DNA from: Alcanivorax sp. UBA4485
GTDB taxonomy: Bacteria; Pseudomonadota; Gammaproteobacteria; Pseudomonadales; Alcanivoracaceae
DNA: 22,431 nt
Reading direction: 5' to 3'
Assembly (NCBI GenBank): GCA_002389055.1
Contig: DGNT01000149.1
Coordinates: forward strand, 32,855-55,285
This document shows positions 6,724 through 14,123 of the stretch, in pieces. The notes below the pieces were generated by a model, which made no database searches, was not told the origin of the DNA, and saw only the letters and a program-made list of their open reading frames with translations. Both the position numbers and the translations under genes were made by a program. Position 1 is the first letter of the stretch; every line of letters begins with the position of its first letter.

Positions 6724-7493
6724 GAAGCCGGTCTCCACGGAATAAAGGGGCTGGTGGTGCGCTGATACTCGCGGTAGTCGTCACCACGGGATTTAAGGGC
6801 TTGTTTCTCGGTATGCGGGATACCGGTGACAAACCACAGGAACAAGAACATGGCCACCGGCAACAGCCACAGCCAGCCGGCCAGGGCGGCGCCCACGGCG
6901 ATCAACGGGTAGCTGAACCAGTGCAGCCACTCGAAGAAATAATTGGGGTGCCGGGAATAGCGCCACAGACCCTCCCGGCAGGTCTTGCCCTGGCTGTCCG
7001 GTCGCGCCTTGAAACGGGCCAGCTGCCGGTCCGCCATGGCTTCGCCGACGATCGACACCACGCCGATCAACACGCCCAGCACCACCAGCGGCGGCCGGAA
7101 ATCCGGCTGCCCGCCGATCACCCAAAACGGCAGGGAAAAGGCCCAGGCGAGGCCCGCCTGCAGCCAGAACACCACCAGGAACACCGGCTGGGTAGCTTTG
7201 CCCAACCGCTCGCGCATGGCGGCGTAGCGGCCGTCCTCGCTGCCCTCGCCGGTGACGCGTCGGAAAATATGACTCCCCAGCCGCACCGACCAGAGCAGCA
7301 ACAGGGCGCCGGCGGCCAGGCGCGGCAAGGGGTCGCCGCCGCCGGCCAACAAATAGGCGAGACCGGTGAGACCGGTGCTGAAGCTCCAGGCCACATCCAC
7401 ATAGCCGGCGTTGCCGTTGATCCACTGGACCGTCCAGGCCAGGGTGAACACCATCAACAACAACACCAGACTGAAAACCAGTATCTCAGGCAT
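6720..7493 (-). CDS. DUF1295 / steroid 5-alpha-reductase-like integral membrane protein
   Basis: The 257-aa protein has six or so hydrophobic helices. It carries the C-terminal signature of the 3-oxo-5-alpha-steroid 4-dehydrogenase/DUF1295 family (TCREGLWRYSRHPNYFFEW followed by TGIPHTEKQALKSRGDDYREY). Family members are membrane NADPH-linked reductases or isoprenyl-cysteine-methyltransferase-like proteins; the bacterial DUF1295 substrate is generally unknown, though a lipid is likely from context. ATG at 7493 is preferred over a GTG at 7499 because GAGGTGG lies at the right distance before it. It starts inside the end of the DUF2878 gene and ends in a 4-bp ATGA overlap with the methyltransferase gene, so the genes are translationally coupled. 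Confidence 0.9.
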   Translation of the reverse strand: MPEILVFSLVLLLMVFTLAWTVQWINGNAGYVDVAWSFSTGLTGLAYLLAGGGDPLPRLAAGALLLLWSVRLGSHIFRRVTGEGSEDGRYAAMRERLGKATQPVFLVVFWLQAGLAWAFSLPFWVIGGQPDFRPPLVVLGVLIGVVSIVGEAMADRQLARFKARPDSQGKTCREGLWRYSRHPNYFFEWLHWFSYPLIAVGAALAGWLWLLPVAMFLFLWFVTGIPHTEKQALKSRGDDYREYQRTTSPFIPWRPAS

Positions 7494-8025
7494 AACCACC
7501 TCGCTCTTGATCCAGACGGCGCGCCAAGTAGGCCAATGCTGGCACCACCATCGACCACACGGCGGCGTAGCTGATTGCCAACAGCCACCACCCCTGCGGG
7601 GTGCTGGCGGCGCCGAAATTGATGCCCACGGTCACCGAGAATACACCGCCAACGGCACCGAACAGCGCCGCCAACAGCAACTTGGAGCGCAACCAGGCCA
7701 GGCAATAATTGAAACTCACCGCGAAACCCAGCCACAGCGCCCAAATCCAGCCCGGGGCTACCCATTGGCGGGGCCAGTCCGCGTATTCAATCAACCCGGG
7801 CACCATCCATATCGGTTCGAACACCACGCAGGCCACAGCGCCGGCGGCGAGCAGAGTCAGGTCCTGGCGCCAGGCGCGGTTCAAGGACCACACGCCCAGT
7901 TGCATCGCCGCCAGCACCAGCCAGGCGGCCCATCCCCACCCCTTAGCCCCACCATAGACGGCGACGAACCAGAGCAGTTGAAAACCCACGAAGTTGATCG
8001 CCAGGGCGGCGAATGATTTATTCAT
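7486..8025 (-). CDS. DUF2878 integral membrane protein
   Basis: The 179-aa, strongly hydrophobic protein has about five membrane helices and a tryptophan-rich central loop (FEPIWMVPGLIEYADWPRQW). It matches my recollection of DUF2878 proteins in size, hydropathy and neighbours. The biochemical function is unknown. It is first in the minus-strand unit, followed with an 8-bp overlap by DUF1295, then the cyclopropane-synthase-like gene and the kinase. The chosen ATG gives a short charged start (MNKSFAAL) before the first helix. Its promoter should lie in 8026-8108, facing the NTF2-like gene. Confidence 0.85.
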   Translation of the reverse strand: MNKSFAALAINFVGFQLLWFVAVYGGAKGWGWAAWLVLAAMQLGVWSLNRAWRQDLTLLAAGAVACVVFEPIWMVPGLIEYADWPRQWVAPGWIWALWLGFAVSFNYCLAWLRSKLLLAALFGAVGGVFSVTVGINFGAASTPQGWWLLAISYAAVWSMVVPALAYLARRLDQERGGYA

Positions 8026-8057
8026 CCGGCGAGCTTGGGCCGCTCCCCGTCAATAGT

Positions 8058-8076
8058 CCGTGAACCGGCTTCACGG
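8058..8076. promoter_or_regulatory. Perfect palindrome in the divergent promoter region of the lipid cluster
   Basis: CCGTGAA-CCGGC-TTCACGG is a perfect 7-bp inverted repeat in the 83-bp gap between the divergent DUF2878 and NTF2-like genes. A further half site, TTCACCGG, lies at 8081-8088. The position suits an operator controlling both transcription units. I could not place a good sigma-70 promoter on either strand, so an activator or an alternative sigma factor is possible. Confidence 0.45.
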
Positions 8077-8108
8077 TCGATTCACCGGCACTGGCGGACA
8101 TTGGCCTG

Positions 8109-8672
8109 ATGAAAACGATCCCGCTACCGCTCATTGCCCTTTTACTGTTCGCCGCGACCGGCTGCGCCAGCCGCGCGGACGGGCCTTCCGGCTATACCCA
8201 TCTTTACGAACAGGCGCTGCGCGAACAGCCCGGCAGCCCCCAGGTTTCCGACCAGGCCGTGGCCCGCTTCGTGGCGCTGTATTCGCCCATCGACGCGGAC
8301 CACATTAAAGCCCACCTGGACGACGTCTACGCCGAGGACCTCTATTTCAACGACACCCTGGTGACCGTCTACAAACGCGACCAGTTGAAGGCGCACATGC
8401 TGAAGACCGCCGAGCGGCTCGACTACATGAGCCTGCAAATCCAGAACCGCTGGGATCAGGGCGAGAACGTGTTTCTGCAGTGGATCATGGAGACCCGTTT
8501 CACCATTCTCGGCAGTGAGCGGGATGTTCGCACCATTGGTATTTCCCAGCTTCGTTTCAACGACCAGGGCAAGGTTGTTTTTCACCAGGACTTCTGGGAC
8601 AGCAGCCAGGGCCTGGACCAGCAGCTTCCAATCGTAGGAGGGTTCAGCCGATGGCTGCGCGAGCATCCTTGA
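8109..8672 (+). CDS. NTF2-like (SnoaL-fold) lipoprotein of the lipid-modification cluster
   Basis: The 187-aa protein starts with a lipoprotein signal peptide (MKTIPLPLIALLLFAATGCAS, lipobox cysteine about residue 19), so it is probably anchored in the periplasmic face of a membrane. The rest has the NTF2/SnoaL cone-fold pattern: an early helix (FVALYSPIDADHIKAHLDDVY), DLYFNDTL, and C-terminal strands VFLQWIMETRFTILGS and FNDQGKVVFHQDFWDSSQGL. NTF2-like domains bind small hydrophobic ligands or act as isomerases or hydratases; none of these can be assigned here. It is divergent from DUF2878, and its 3' end overlaps the chalcone-isomerase-like gene by 22 bp. Confidence 0.88.
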   Translation: MKTIPLPLIALLLFAATGCASRADGPSGYTHLYEQALREQPGSPQVSDQAVARFVALYSPIDADHIKAHLDDVYAEDLYFNDTLVTVYKRDQLKAHMLKTAERLDYMSLQIQNRWDQGENVFLQWIMETRFTILGSERDVRTIGISQLRFNDQGKVVFHQDFWDSSQGLDQQLPIVGGFSRWLREHP

Positions 8673-9181
8673 ACGCAGCGCTTGCTCTGTTGCTTGCCCT
8701 GACACTGGGCAGCAGCGCCCGGGCCGCGGACTTCGATGGCATGGCGCGCTGTTCCAGCGCCGACGTCAAGGCGCTCAAAGTATTCAATGTCGGCCAGGCC
8801 TCGTTGTTCCGCGCGGACTGCTCCGCCGCCGACCCGCTGGCCCCGCCAATGCGTCTGGCGTTCGGCTACAACCGGGAAGTGCCCGGCGACGCCTTCGCCA
8901 AGGCGGCGCGGAAAATGATCGAACGCAACGTCAGCGACGACACCTTTAAAGCCTTGAAGTCGCGTATCGAGACGTTCAACAGTCACTACCGGACCACCCG
9001 CGACGGCGACCGCTATACGCTGGACTATGACCAAGACCAATCCCTGGTGCTGCGCCTGAACGGCGAAAAGCTGGCCGAGGAACAAGGCAAGGAATTCGCC
9101 CAGGCCTATTTCTCGATCTGGTTCGGCGACGACCCTTACTCGGACAATCTCAAGGAAGAGCTGCTCTCCGTGAAGCCCTGA
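8651..9181 (+). CDS. Chalcone-isomerase-like exported protein
   Basis: The 176-aa protein has a Sec signal peptide (cleavage likely after SSARA, residue 25). Its C-terminal half matches the bacterial chalcone-isomerase-like fold (RYTLDYDQDQSLVLRLNGEKL, then YFSIWFGDDPYSDNLKEELL). Bacterial members are not flavonoid enzymes in most cases; the related fatty-acid-binding proteins of plants share the fold, so lipid binding is a fair inference. The start is supported by AGGAGGG at 8636-8642, 8 bp before the ATG and inside the preceding gene, with a 22-bp coding overlap that indicates translational coupling. Genome neighbours (NTF2-like, DUF2878, DUF1295, Cfa-like) support a joint membrane-lipid role. 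Confidence 0.88.
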   Translation: MAARASLNAALALLLALTLGSSARAADFDGMARCSSADVKALKVFNVGQASLFRADCSAADPLAPPMRLAFGYNREVPGDAFAKAARKMIERNVSDDTFKALKSRIETFNSHYRTTRDGDRYTLDYDQDQSLVLRLNGEKLAEEQGKEFAQAYFSIWFGDDPYSDNLKEELLSVKP

Positions 9182-9262
9182 CCCCGAGGCCTTGCACCCT
9201 CACCCGCCAGACTGGATACTCCCACTCTTAAGTCAAAAACTCTAAAGCCGTGGGGGGCGTAA

Positions 9263-10030
9263 ATGGCCAGTGCACCGGAAGGTCGCTTCAGCCACTACAC
9301 ACCGGTTCTCAACACCGACCGTTTTTTCGCCTTGCGCCTGACCGCCGTATTCACCGTGATCAGCCTGGTGGCGTCCCTGTTGATTACCACGGTGGGCGTG
9401 CTACTCACCGGCCAGCGAGACTGGCTGGCGGCGTTGTCCATGGCGCTGCTGATTCCCCTGCTGCTGGTCCCTCCGTTGTGCTATCCGCTGCTGGCGAAAC
9501 TGGCGGCGGTGACCCGCGATAACCGCAAACTGCGTCAGCAAGCCCGCGAAGATCACCTCACCGGTTTATTCAATCGGCCCCACCTTATGAGCATGCTGGA
9601 ACGGGAGCTGTCGCTCAGCCAGCGCCATGATCACCCGGTCTCCATTTTACTGGTGGACATCGTCGATTTCGTGGACATCGCTGACCGGTACGGGCGTCAC
9701 ACCGGCGACCGGCTATTAAGGATTTTTTCTGAACGCATTCGCGATAAAATCCGCGAAAGCGATTTGTTCGGTCGCATCGACGGCGCCCAGTTCCTGCTGG
9801 TGCTGCCGCATACCGACTACAACGATGCTTTGCACATGGCGGAGGGCCTGCGGTCGCTCACCGCCAGCATTCAAGTGCAGACCGATGACGGCCTGGCGGG
9901 CTTTGAAATCCGTATTGGCACGGCCAGTACGGAGAACAGCGGACGCCGCCTGAACGCACTTCTGAATGAGGCCGATTACGCTTTGTATCAAAGCCGTAAC
10001 GAGCACCGCCATTCCGACCTCCCCGGTTAA
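9263..10030 (+). CDS. Membrane protein with degenerate GGDEF domain
   Basis: The 255-aa protein has two membrane helices (about 25-49 and 55-80), a short linker, then a full-length GGDEF domain beginning REDHLTGLFNRPHLM. Diguanylate cyclases need GGDEF/GGEEF; here the site reads DGAQF (residues 173-177), so the glycine and both acidic residues needed for GTP and metal are altered. The RxxD inhibitory site is intact (RESD, 164-167) at its normal distance, and the DIVDF strand is present. This points to a c-di-GMP receptor rather than an enzyme. The ATG is preceded by GGGGGG. It stands between the lipid cluster and the porin gene, with gaps of 81 bp and 187 bp. Confidence 0.9.
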   Translation: MASAPEGRFSHYTPVLNTDRFFALRLTAVFTVISLVASLLITTVGVLLTGQRDWLAALSMALLIPLLLVPPLCYPLLAKLAAVTRDNRKLRQQAREDHLTGLFNRPHLMSMLERELSLSQRHDHPVSILLVDIVDFVDIADRYGRHTGDRLLRIFSERIRDKIRESDLFGRIDGAQFLLVLPHTDYNDALHMAEGLRSLTASIQVQTDDGLAGFEIRIGTASTENSGRRLNALLNEADYALYQSRNEHRHSDLPG

Positions 10031-10217
10031 CACTTAATCATCACACCCCACTCACAATAACGCCCTACTTTTTACAAAAATTATTCTTTTTCACACCTTT
10101 CTTGGCGCTCCTTTGTAAATTTGTTTATTAAACTCATTAGCGGCATTTACAGTTAGGTTCCAGGGAGCAAAACTGCGGATGCTGAATTTCTGCCTACTAA
10201 AAAACAAGGAAGGAGCT
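10031..10217 (+). promoter_or_regulatory. AT-rich upstream region of the ompA-like gene
   Basis: These 187 bp have clearly lower GC content than the rest of the window and no credible gene. They hold the perfect palindrome GTTTA-T-TAAAC (10123-10133) and several weak promoter-like hexamers (TTGGCG at 10102 with TTATTA at 10125, 17 bp apart). A strong Shine-Dalgarno sequence (AGGAAGGAG) ends just before the start codon at 10218. The region probably carries the strong promoter and a long leader of the porin gene, but no start site can be fixed. Confidence 0.4.
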
Positions 10218-11402
10218 ATGGACGCCAAACGCTTTCTCGCATCCAGCATTGCTTGCGCATCGCTAGCCGTTGCCTCTACGGCCGTTGCCGAGGACACCAT
10301 CCCGGATCGCTATTTCTACCTGGGTGGTCACATCGGCCAAAGCTGGCTGGACATCGGTGATCATTACGAAGGCGACGGTTACATCACCGACAACGCTTTC
10401 GGCAACGACACCGTCACCCTGCCCGGCGCCCAGATCGGTTATCGCTTCAGCGAAAACTGGTCCGTACAGGCTTGGTACGAGCGCAACAACATGGCCACCA
10501 CCAGCGGCCAGGTTTATCTGCGTAACAACTTCGCCAGCTTGCGTCGCCACTTCAACGGTGACGGCCCGATCGAAACCTATGTGGGTCTCGGCGCCGGTGA
10601 AACCCGCACCGAGTTCAACACCGAAAACGACCAGGACTTCAAGGAAACCATCGGCGGCATGGAGTTCGGTGTACAGACCGCTCTCGCCGACAACTTCCTG
10701 ATCGATGTCGGCGCACGCCCGACTTACAGCTTCCGCACCGAACGCTGGGACGGCCAGGTTTACGCCGCTCTTAACGTGCTGGTCGGCGCTCAATACGACG
10801 ACGAGCCGAAACCCGAGCCGGTTACCGAAACCGCCACCGACAGCGACAACGACGGTGTGCCGGATTCCAACGACCGCTGCCCCGGCACCCCCGCCGGCGC
10901 CAGTGTCGACGCCCAGGGTTGTGAGCTGGACGACGACGGCGACGGCGTTGTGAACAGCAAGGACGAGTGCCCGGATACCCCGGCACGCGCCAAAGTGGAC
11001 GAGAAAGGTTGTCAGGAATACCTGACCAAGGACGTGCGCGAAACCCTGTATGTTGAGTTTGGTCTCGACAAGGCGGAAGTTCGTGAAACCTCCTACCCGG
11101 AACTGGAAGGTCTGAGCGATCAGATGTATCAGTACCCGTCCGCTGACCTGATCCTCGAAGGTCACACCGACAGCACCGGCGCCGCTTCTTACAACCAGCA
11201 GCTGTCCGAGAAGCGCGCGGACGCGGTGAAGCGCGTCATGGTCGAAGAGTTCGGCATCGATGGAAGCCGGATCACCACCGAAGGTTATGGCGAAGCCAAG
11301 CCGATTGCTGACAACAGCACTCGCGACGGCCGCGCTCAGAACCGCCGCGTGGAAGCGATCATGAAAGCCACCACCGAAGAAGCCCAGTACGACAACAAGT
11401 AA
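10218..11402 (+). CDS. OmpA/OprF-family outer-membrane porin with thrombospondin type 3 repeats
   Basis: The 394-aa protein has a signal peptide (cleavage near STAVA-EDT, residue 25). An N-terminal eight-stranded barrel follows (about 28-205, starting RYFYLGGHIGQSWLD). Next come calcium-binding thrombospondin type 3 repeats (DSDNDGVPDSNDRCPGTPAG, DDDGDGVVNSKDECPDTPAR), then the C-terminal OmpA peptidoglycan-binding domain (LILEGHTDSTG, LSEKRADAVK, GYGEAKPIADNSTRDGRAQN). It anchors the outer membrane to peptidoglycan and may form a pore like OprF. The ATG at 10218 is chosen over one at 10179 because AGGAAGGAG directly precedes it and the signal peptide starts there. It is monocistronic, ended by a strong terminator. 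Confidence 0.95.
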   Translation: MDAKRFLASSIACASLAVASTAVAEDTIPDRYFYLGGHIGQSWLDIGDHYEGDGYITDNAFGNDTVTLPGAQIGYRFSENWSVQAWYERNNMATTSGQVYLRNNFASLRRHFNGDGPIETYVGLGAGETRTEFNTENDQDFKETIGGMEFGVQTALADNFLIDVGARPTYSFRTERWDGQVYAALNVLVGAQYDDEPKPEPVTETATDSDNDGVPDSNDRCPGTPAGASVDAQGCELDDDGDGVVNSKDECPDTPARAKVDEKGCQEYLTKDVRETLYVEFGLDKAEVRETSYPELEGLSDQMYQYPSADLILEGHTDSTGAASYNQQLSEKRADAVKRVMVEEFGIDGSRITTEGYGEAKPIADNSTRDGRAQNRRVEAIMKATTEEAQYDNK

Positions 11403-11423
11403 GTCGTAGCAGGCTTCATCCCG

Positions 11424-11454
11424 AAAAAGGGCCGGCATCCGCCGGCCCTTTTTT
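11424..11454 (+). terminator. Strong intrinsic terminator of the ompA-like gene
   Basis: GGGCCGGC (11429-11436), loop ATCC, GCCGGCCC (11441-11448), then six T residues. Five A residues before the stem can extend it and would make it work on both strands. It begins about 20 bp after the porin stop codon. Confidence 0.92.
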
Positions 11455-11518
11455 GTTTGCGTCGAAAGTTGGCCGTAGAAACACCCGGTGGCCGCTTCGC
11501 CATGCGCGAAAGGCAAGG

Positions 11519-11552
11519 GAGTCAATGAGACTCAGCCGATCTGCCTGATAAT
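11519..11552 (+). promoter_or_regulatory. Candidate promoter and small inverted repeat before the acyl-CoA dehydrogenase pair
   Basis: A -10-like GATAAT (11547-11552) lies 40 bp before the first dehydrogenase gene. The hexamer at the -35 distance (CAATGA/AATGAG, 11523-11529) is poor and lies within the inverted repeat GAGTC-N5-GACTC (11519-11533). A poor -35 with a symmetric site on it suits a regulated promoter, but the evidence is slight. Confidence 0.25.
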
Positions 11553-11591
11553 CAACCTTCATTCGTTACCACTGAATAACGGGAAGGGATC

Positions 11592-12899
11592 ATGGCGAAA
11601 GACGCAATCGGCTTTGCCCTGAGCGCGCTGAACCGGCTGGCCGGCTCATCAATGCTCGACCGCCTGGGTATGCGCCACACCGCGGAGCGGCTTGCCTACC
11701 GCCTCACCAAAGGCGGCTTCCAGGTGATCACCACCAGCGCCCGCGCGTTCAAATCCAACAACCCGTCCGACAAGCCGCAGCGTCTTGATGCGCCGGGCCA
11801 CACCACCGGCCTGTTCGATCTGGGCATCACCGACGAGCAGCAGATGATCCGCGACAGCGTGCGCGGCTTCGCCACGGAAGTGCTGCGCGAGAACGCGGAA
11901 CAGTCGGACGCGGAACAACGCACCAGCGACGACGTGCAAAGCCAGGCCCGGGAACTGGGTCTGAACTTCTTCGCGGTACCCGAAGCCCTGGGCGGCGCCG
12001 CCGCCGAACGCTCCACCGTGACCAGCATGCTGGTGGCCGAAGAGCTGGCGCGCGGCGACATGGGCCAGGCGGTGGCGGTGCTCGCCCCGATGGGCGTGGC
12101 CAACGCTCTGACCCGCTGGGGCTCCGCCGTGCAGCAGGACAAATACCTGGCCGCCTTCGCCGGCGAGGACGCGCCCCTGGCAACCATCGCGGTGTGCGAG
12201 CCGCGCCCCCTGTTCGATCCCATGACGCTGCGTACCACCGCCACCCGCGACGGCGATGACTGGCTGCTCAGCGGTGAGAAATCCCTGGTGCCGCTGGCCG
12301 CCGAAGCGGAGCTGTTCCTGGTCGCCGCCGAAACCGGCGACGGCCCGGCGGTGTTCATCGTCGAAGGCGGCAGTGACGGCCTCAGTGCCGGCGACGACCC
12401 GGCCATGGGCATCCGCGCCAGCGGTCAACGCCCGCTGCTGCTGGACAAGGTGCGCGTGCCCGCCGCCAACCGTCTCGGCGACGACGATTTCAATTACCGC
12501 GAGTTCATCGATCTGGGCACCCTGGCCTGGTGCGCGCTGGCCATCGGCACCGCCCAGGCGGTGCTCGACTACGTGGTGCCCTACTGCAACGAACGCAAAG
12601 CCTTCGGCGAGCCGATCAGCCACCGCCAGGCGGTGGCGTTCATGGTCGCCGATATCGCCATCGAGCTGGACGCCATGCGCATGCTCACCTACCGCGCCGT
12701 GTGCCGGGCCGAGCAAGGCAAACCCTTCCAGCGCGAGACGCATCTGGCCCGCACCCTGGTCAAGGACAAGGCGATGCAGATCGGCACCGACGGCGTCCAG
12801 CTGCTGGGCGGCCACGGCTTTACCCACGAATACCCGGTGGAACGCTGGTACCGCGATCTGCGCGCGATCGGCGTGGTCTTCGGCGGCCTGCACCTTTAA
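11592..12899 (+). CDS. Acyl-CoA dehydrogenase-family protein lacking the catalytic glutamate
   Basis: The 435-aa protein shows the acyl-CoA dehydrogenase fold. An N-terminal extension of about 75 residues precedes FDLGITDEQQMIRDSVRGF; then come the middle beta domain (ATIAVCEPRPLFDPMTLRTT) and the C-terminal helical domain (YCNERKAFGEPISHRQAVAF, LLGGHGFTHEYPVERWYRDL). These enzymes normally oxidise acyl-CoA to the trans-2-enoyl form, with a glutamate as base in an EGT motif. Here the chain ends VVFGGLHL, with phenylalanine (about 430) where the glutamate would fall, and the alternative glutamate on helix G (as in isovaleryl-CoA dehydrogenase) is glycine. It is probably a non-catalytic or unusual subunit. 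A second dehydrogenase gene starts 13 bp after the stop. Confidence 0.93.
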   Translation: MAKDAIGFALSALNRLAGSSMLDRLGMRHTAERLAYRLTKGGFQVITTSARAFKSNNPSDKPQRLDAPGHTTGLFDLGITDEQQMIRDSVRGFATEVLRENAEQSDAEQRTSDDVQSQARELGLNFFAVPEALGGAAAERSTVTSMLVAEELARGDMGQAVAVLAPMGVANALTRWGSAVQQDKYLAAFAGEDAPLATIAVCEPRPLFDPMTLRTTATRDGDDWLLSGEKSLVPLAAEAELFLVAAETGDGPAVFIVEGGSDGLSAGDDPAMGIRASGQRPLLLDKVRVPAANRLGDDDFNYREFIDLGTLAWCALAIGTAQAVLDYVVPYCNERKAFGEPISHRQAVAFMVADIAIELDAMRMLTYRAVCRAEQGKPFQRETHLARTLVKDKAMQIGTDGVQLLGGHGFTHEYPVERWYRDLRAIGVVFGGLHL

Positions 12900-12912
12900 G
12901 GGAAGAGACACT

Positions 12913-14115
12913 ATGAACCTCGAGATTCCGAAGAAATTCAAACCGGTGATCAACAATGCCCGCCAGGTGGCCTTGAACACCTTCCGGCCCATCTCCCGGA
13001 AGTACGACCGCGCCGAACACCAGCGCCCCAAGGAACTGGACATGGTTGCCTCGGTGCTGGACGGCTTCAACGAAGGCGACCCGGCCAACTCCGCCGGCGC
13101 CAGCCAGACCGGCAAGGGCAAGGTGCAGGAAGACGGCGGCGTGAAAAACGGCGCCAACATGATGACCTGCCTGGGCGCTCTGGAATTCTGCTACGGCGAC
13201 ACCGGCTTTCTGCTCGCCATGCCACGCCAGGGCCTGGGTAACGCGGCCATCGCCGCGGTGGCCACCGACGAACAGCTGGAGCGCTTCAAGGGCAAGTGGG
13301 CGGCCATGGCGATCACCGAGCCGGGTGCTGGCTCGGACTCGGCGGCGATCCGCACCACCGCCAAGGAAGACGGCAACCACTATGTGCTCAACGGTGAGAA
13401 GATCTACGTGACCTCCGGCGAGCGCGCCGATTGCGTGGTGGTCTGGGCCAGCCTGGACCCGAAGCTGGGCCGCGCGGCGATCAAATCGTTCGTGGTGGAA
13501 TGGGGCACGCCGGGCATGGAGCTGGCGCGCCTGGAGAAGAAGCTCGGCATTCGCGCTTCCGACACCGCCGCGATCAACTTCAGTGATTGCCGGGTGCCCA
13601 AGGAAAACCTGCTCGGCAACCCGGAAGTGGACACCAAGGGTTTCGGCGGCGTGATGGAAACCTTCGACAACACCCGCCCGCTGGTGGCCTGCTTCGCCCT
13701 GGGCGTGGCCAAGGCGTCCCTGGAACGGACCCGGGAACTGCTCAGCGAAGCCATCGAGTACGACTACGGCAAGCCGGTGGACAACGCCAGCGCCGCCGAG
13801 GCGGAGCTGTACCGCATGGAAGCGGAATGGGAAGCGGCCTACTGGCTGGCCATGAAAGCGGCCTGGATGGCCGACAACAAACAGTCCAACTCGGTGGAGG
13901 CGTCGATCTCCAAGGCCAAGGCCGGCCGGGTGGGCAACTACGTCACCCTCAAATGCGTGGAACTGGCCGGCTCCATCGGCTACACCGAGGACGAGCTGCT
14001 GGAGAAGTGGGCGCGGGACTCCAAAATCCTCGATATCTTCGAAGGCACCCAGCAGATCCAGAAGTTGATCATCGCCCGCCGCGTTCTGGGATTGACTTCC
14101 AAAGAGCTAAAATAA
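12913..14115 (+). CDS. Acyl-CoA dehydrogenase with intact catalytic glutamate
   Basis: The 400-aa protein has GGVKNGANMMTCLGALEFCY in its N-terminal domain, the flavin-contacting middle segment (MAITEPGAGSDSAAIRTTAK, LNGEKIYVTSGERADCVVVW) and a C-terminal helical domain ending in DIFEGTQQIQK. E377 there is the expected catalytic base. It should carry out the first, FAD-dependent step of fatty acyl-CoA beta-oxidation; chain-length preference cannot be read. The reading frame stays open upstream through most of the previous gene, but the real start is the ATG after GGAAGAGAC, where the conserved N-terminus begins (MNLEIPKKFKPVINNARQVA). It is co-transcribed with the glutamate-less paralogue, suggesting a mixed complex. 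A palindromic element follows 8 bp after the stop. Confidence 0.94.
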   Translation: MNLEIPKKFKPVINNARQVALNTFRPISRKYDRAEHQRPKELDMVASVLDGFNEGDPANSAGASQTGKGKVQEDGGVKNGANMMTCLGALEFCYGDTGFLLAMPRQGLGNAAIAAVATDEQLERFKGKWAAMAITEPGAGSDSAAIRTTAKEDGNHYVLNGEKIYVTSGERADCVVVWASLDPKLGRAAIKSFVVEWGTPGMELARLEKKLGIRASDTAAINFSDCRVPKENLLGNPEVDTKGFGGVMETFDNTRPLVACFALGVAKASLERTRELLSEAIEYDYGKPVDNASAAEAELYRMEAEWEAAYWLAMKAAWMADNKQSNSVEASISKAKAGRVGNYVTLKCVELAGSIGYTEDELLEKWARDSKILDIFEGTQQIQKLIIARRVLGLTSKELK

Positions 14116-14123
14116 AAACCACC

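Noticed and set aside
10263..11525. Minus-strand open frame of about 420 codons opposite the ompA-like gene
   Set aside because: Shadow frame that also runs through the terminator; the plus strand has a signal peptide, calcium repeats and OmpA domain.
12256..12912. Upstream extension of the second acyl-CoA dehydrogenase frame, suggesting a fusion or frameshift
   Set aside because: The extension lies in another frame of the first dehydrogenase and is Arg/Ser/Trp/Pro-rich with no homology pattern; a proper start with a Shine-Dalgarno sequence is at 12913, so no frameshift is needed.
11649..13160. Minus-strand open frame of about 500 codons across both acyl-CoA dehydrogenase genes
   Set aside because: Low-complexity His/Gly/Gln-rich translation without motifs; both plus-strand genes have strong family signatures.
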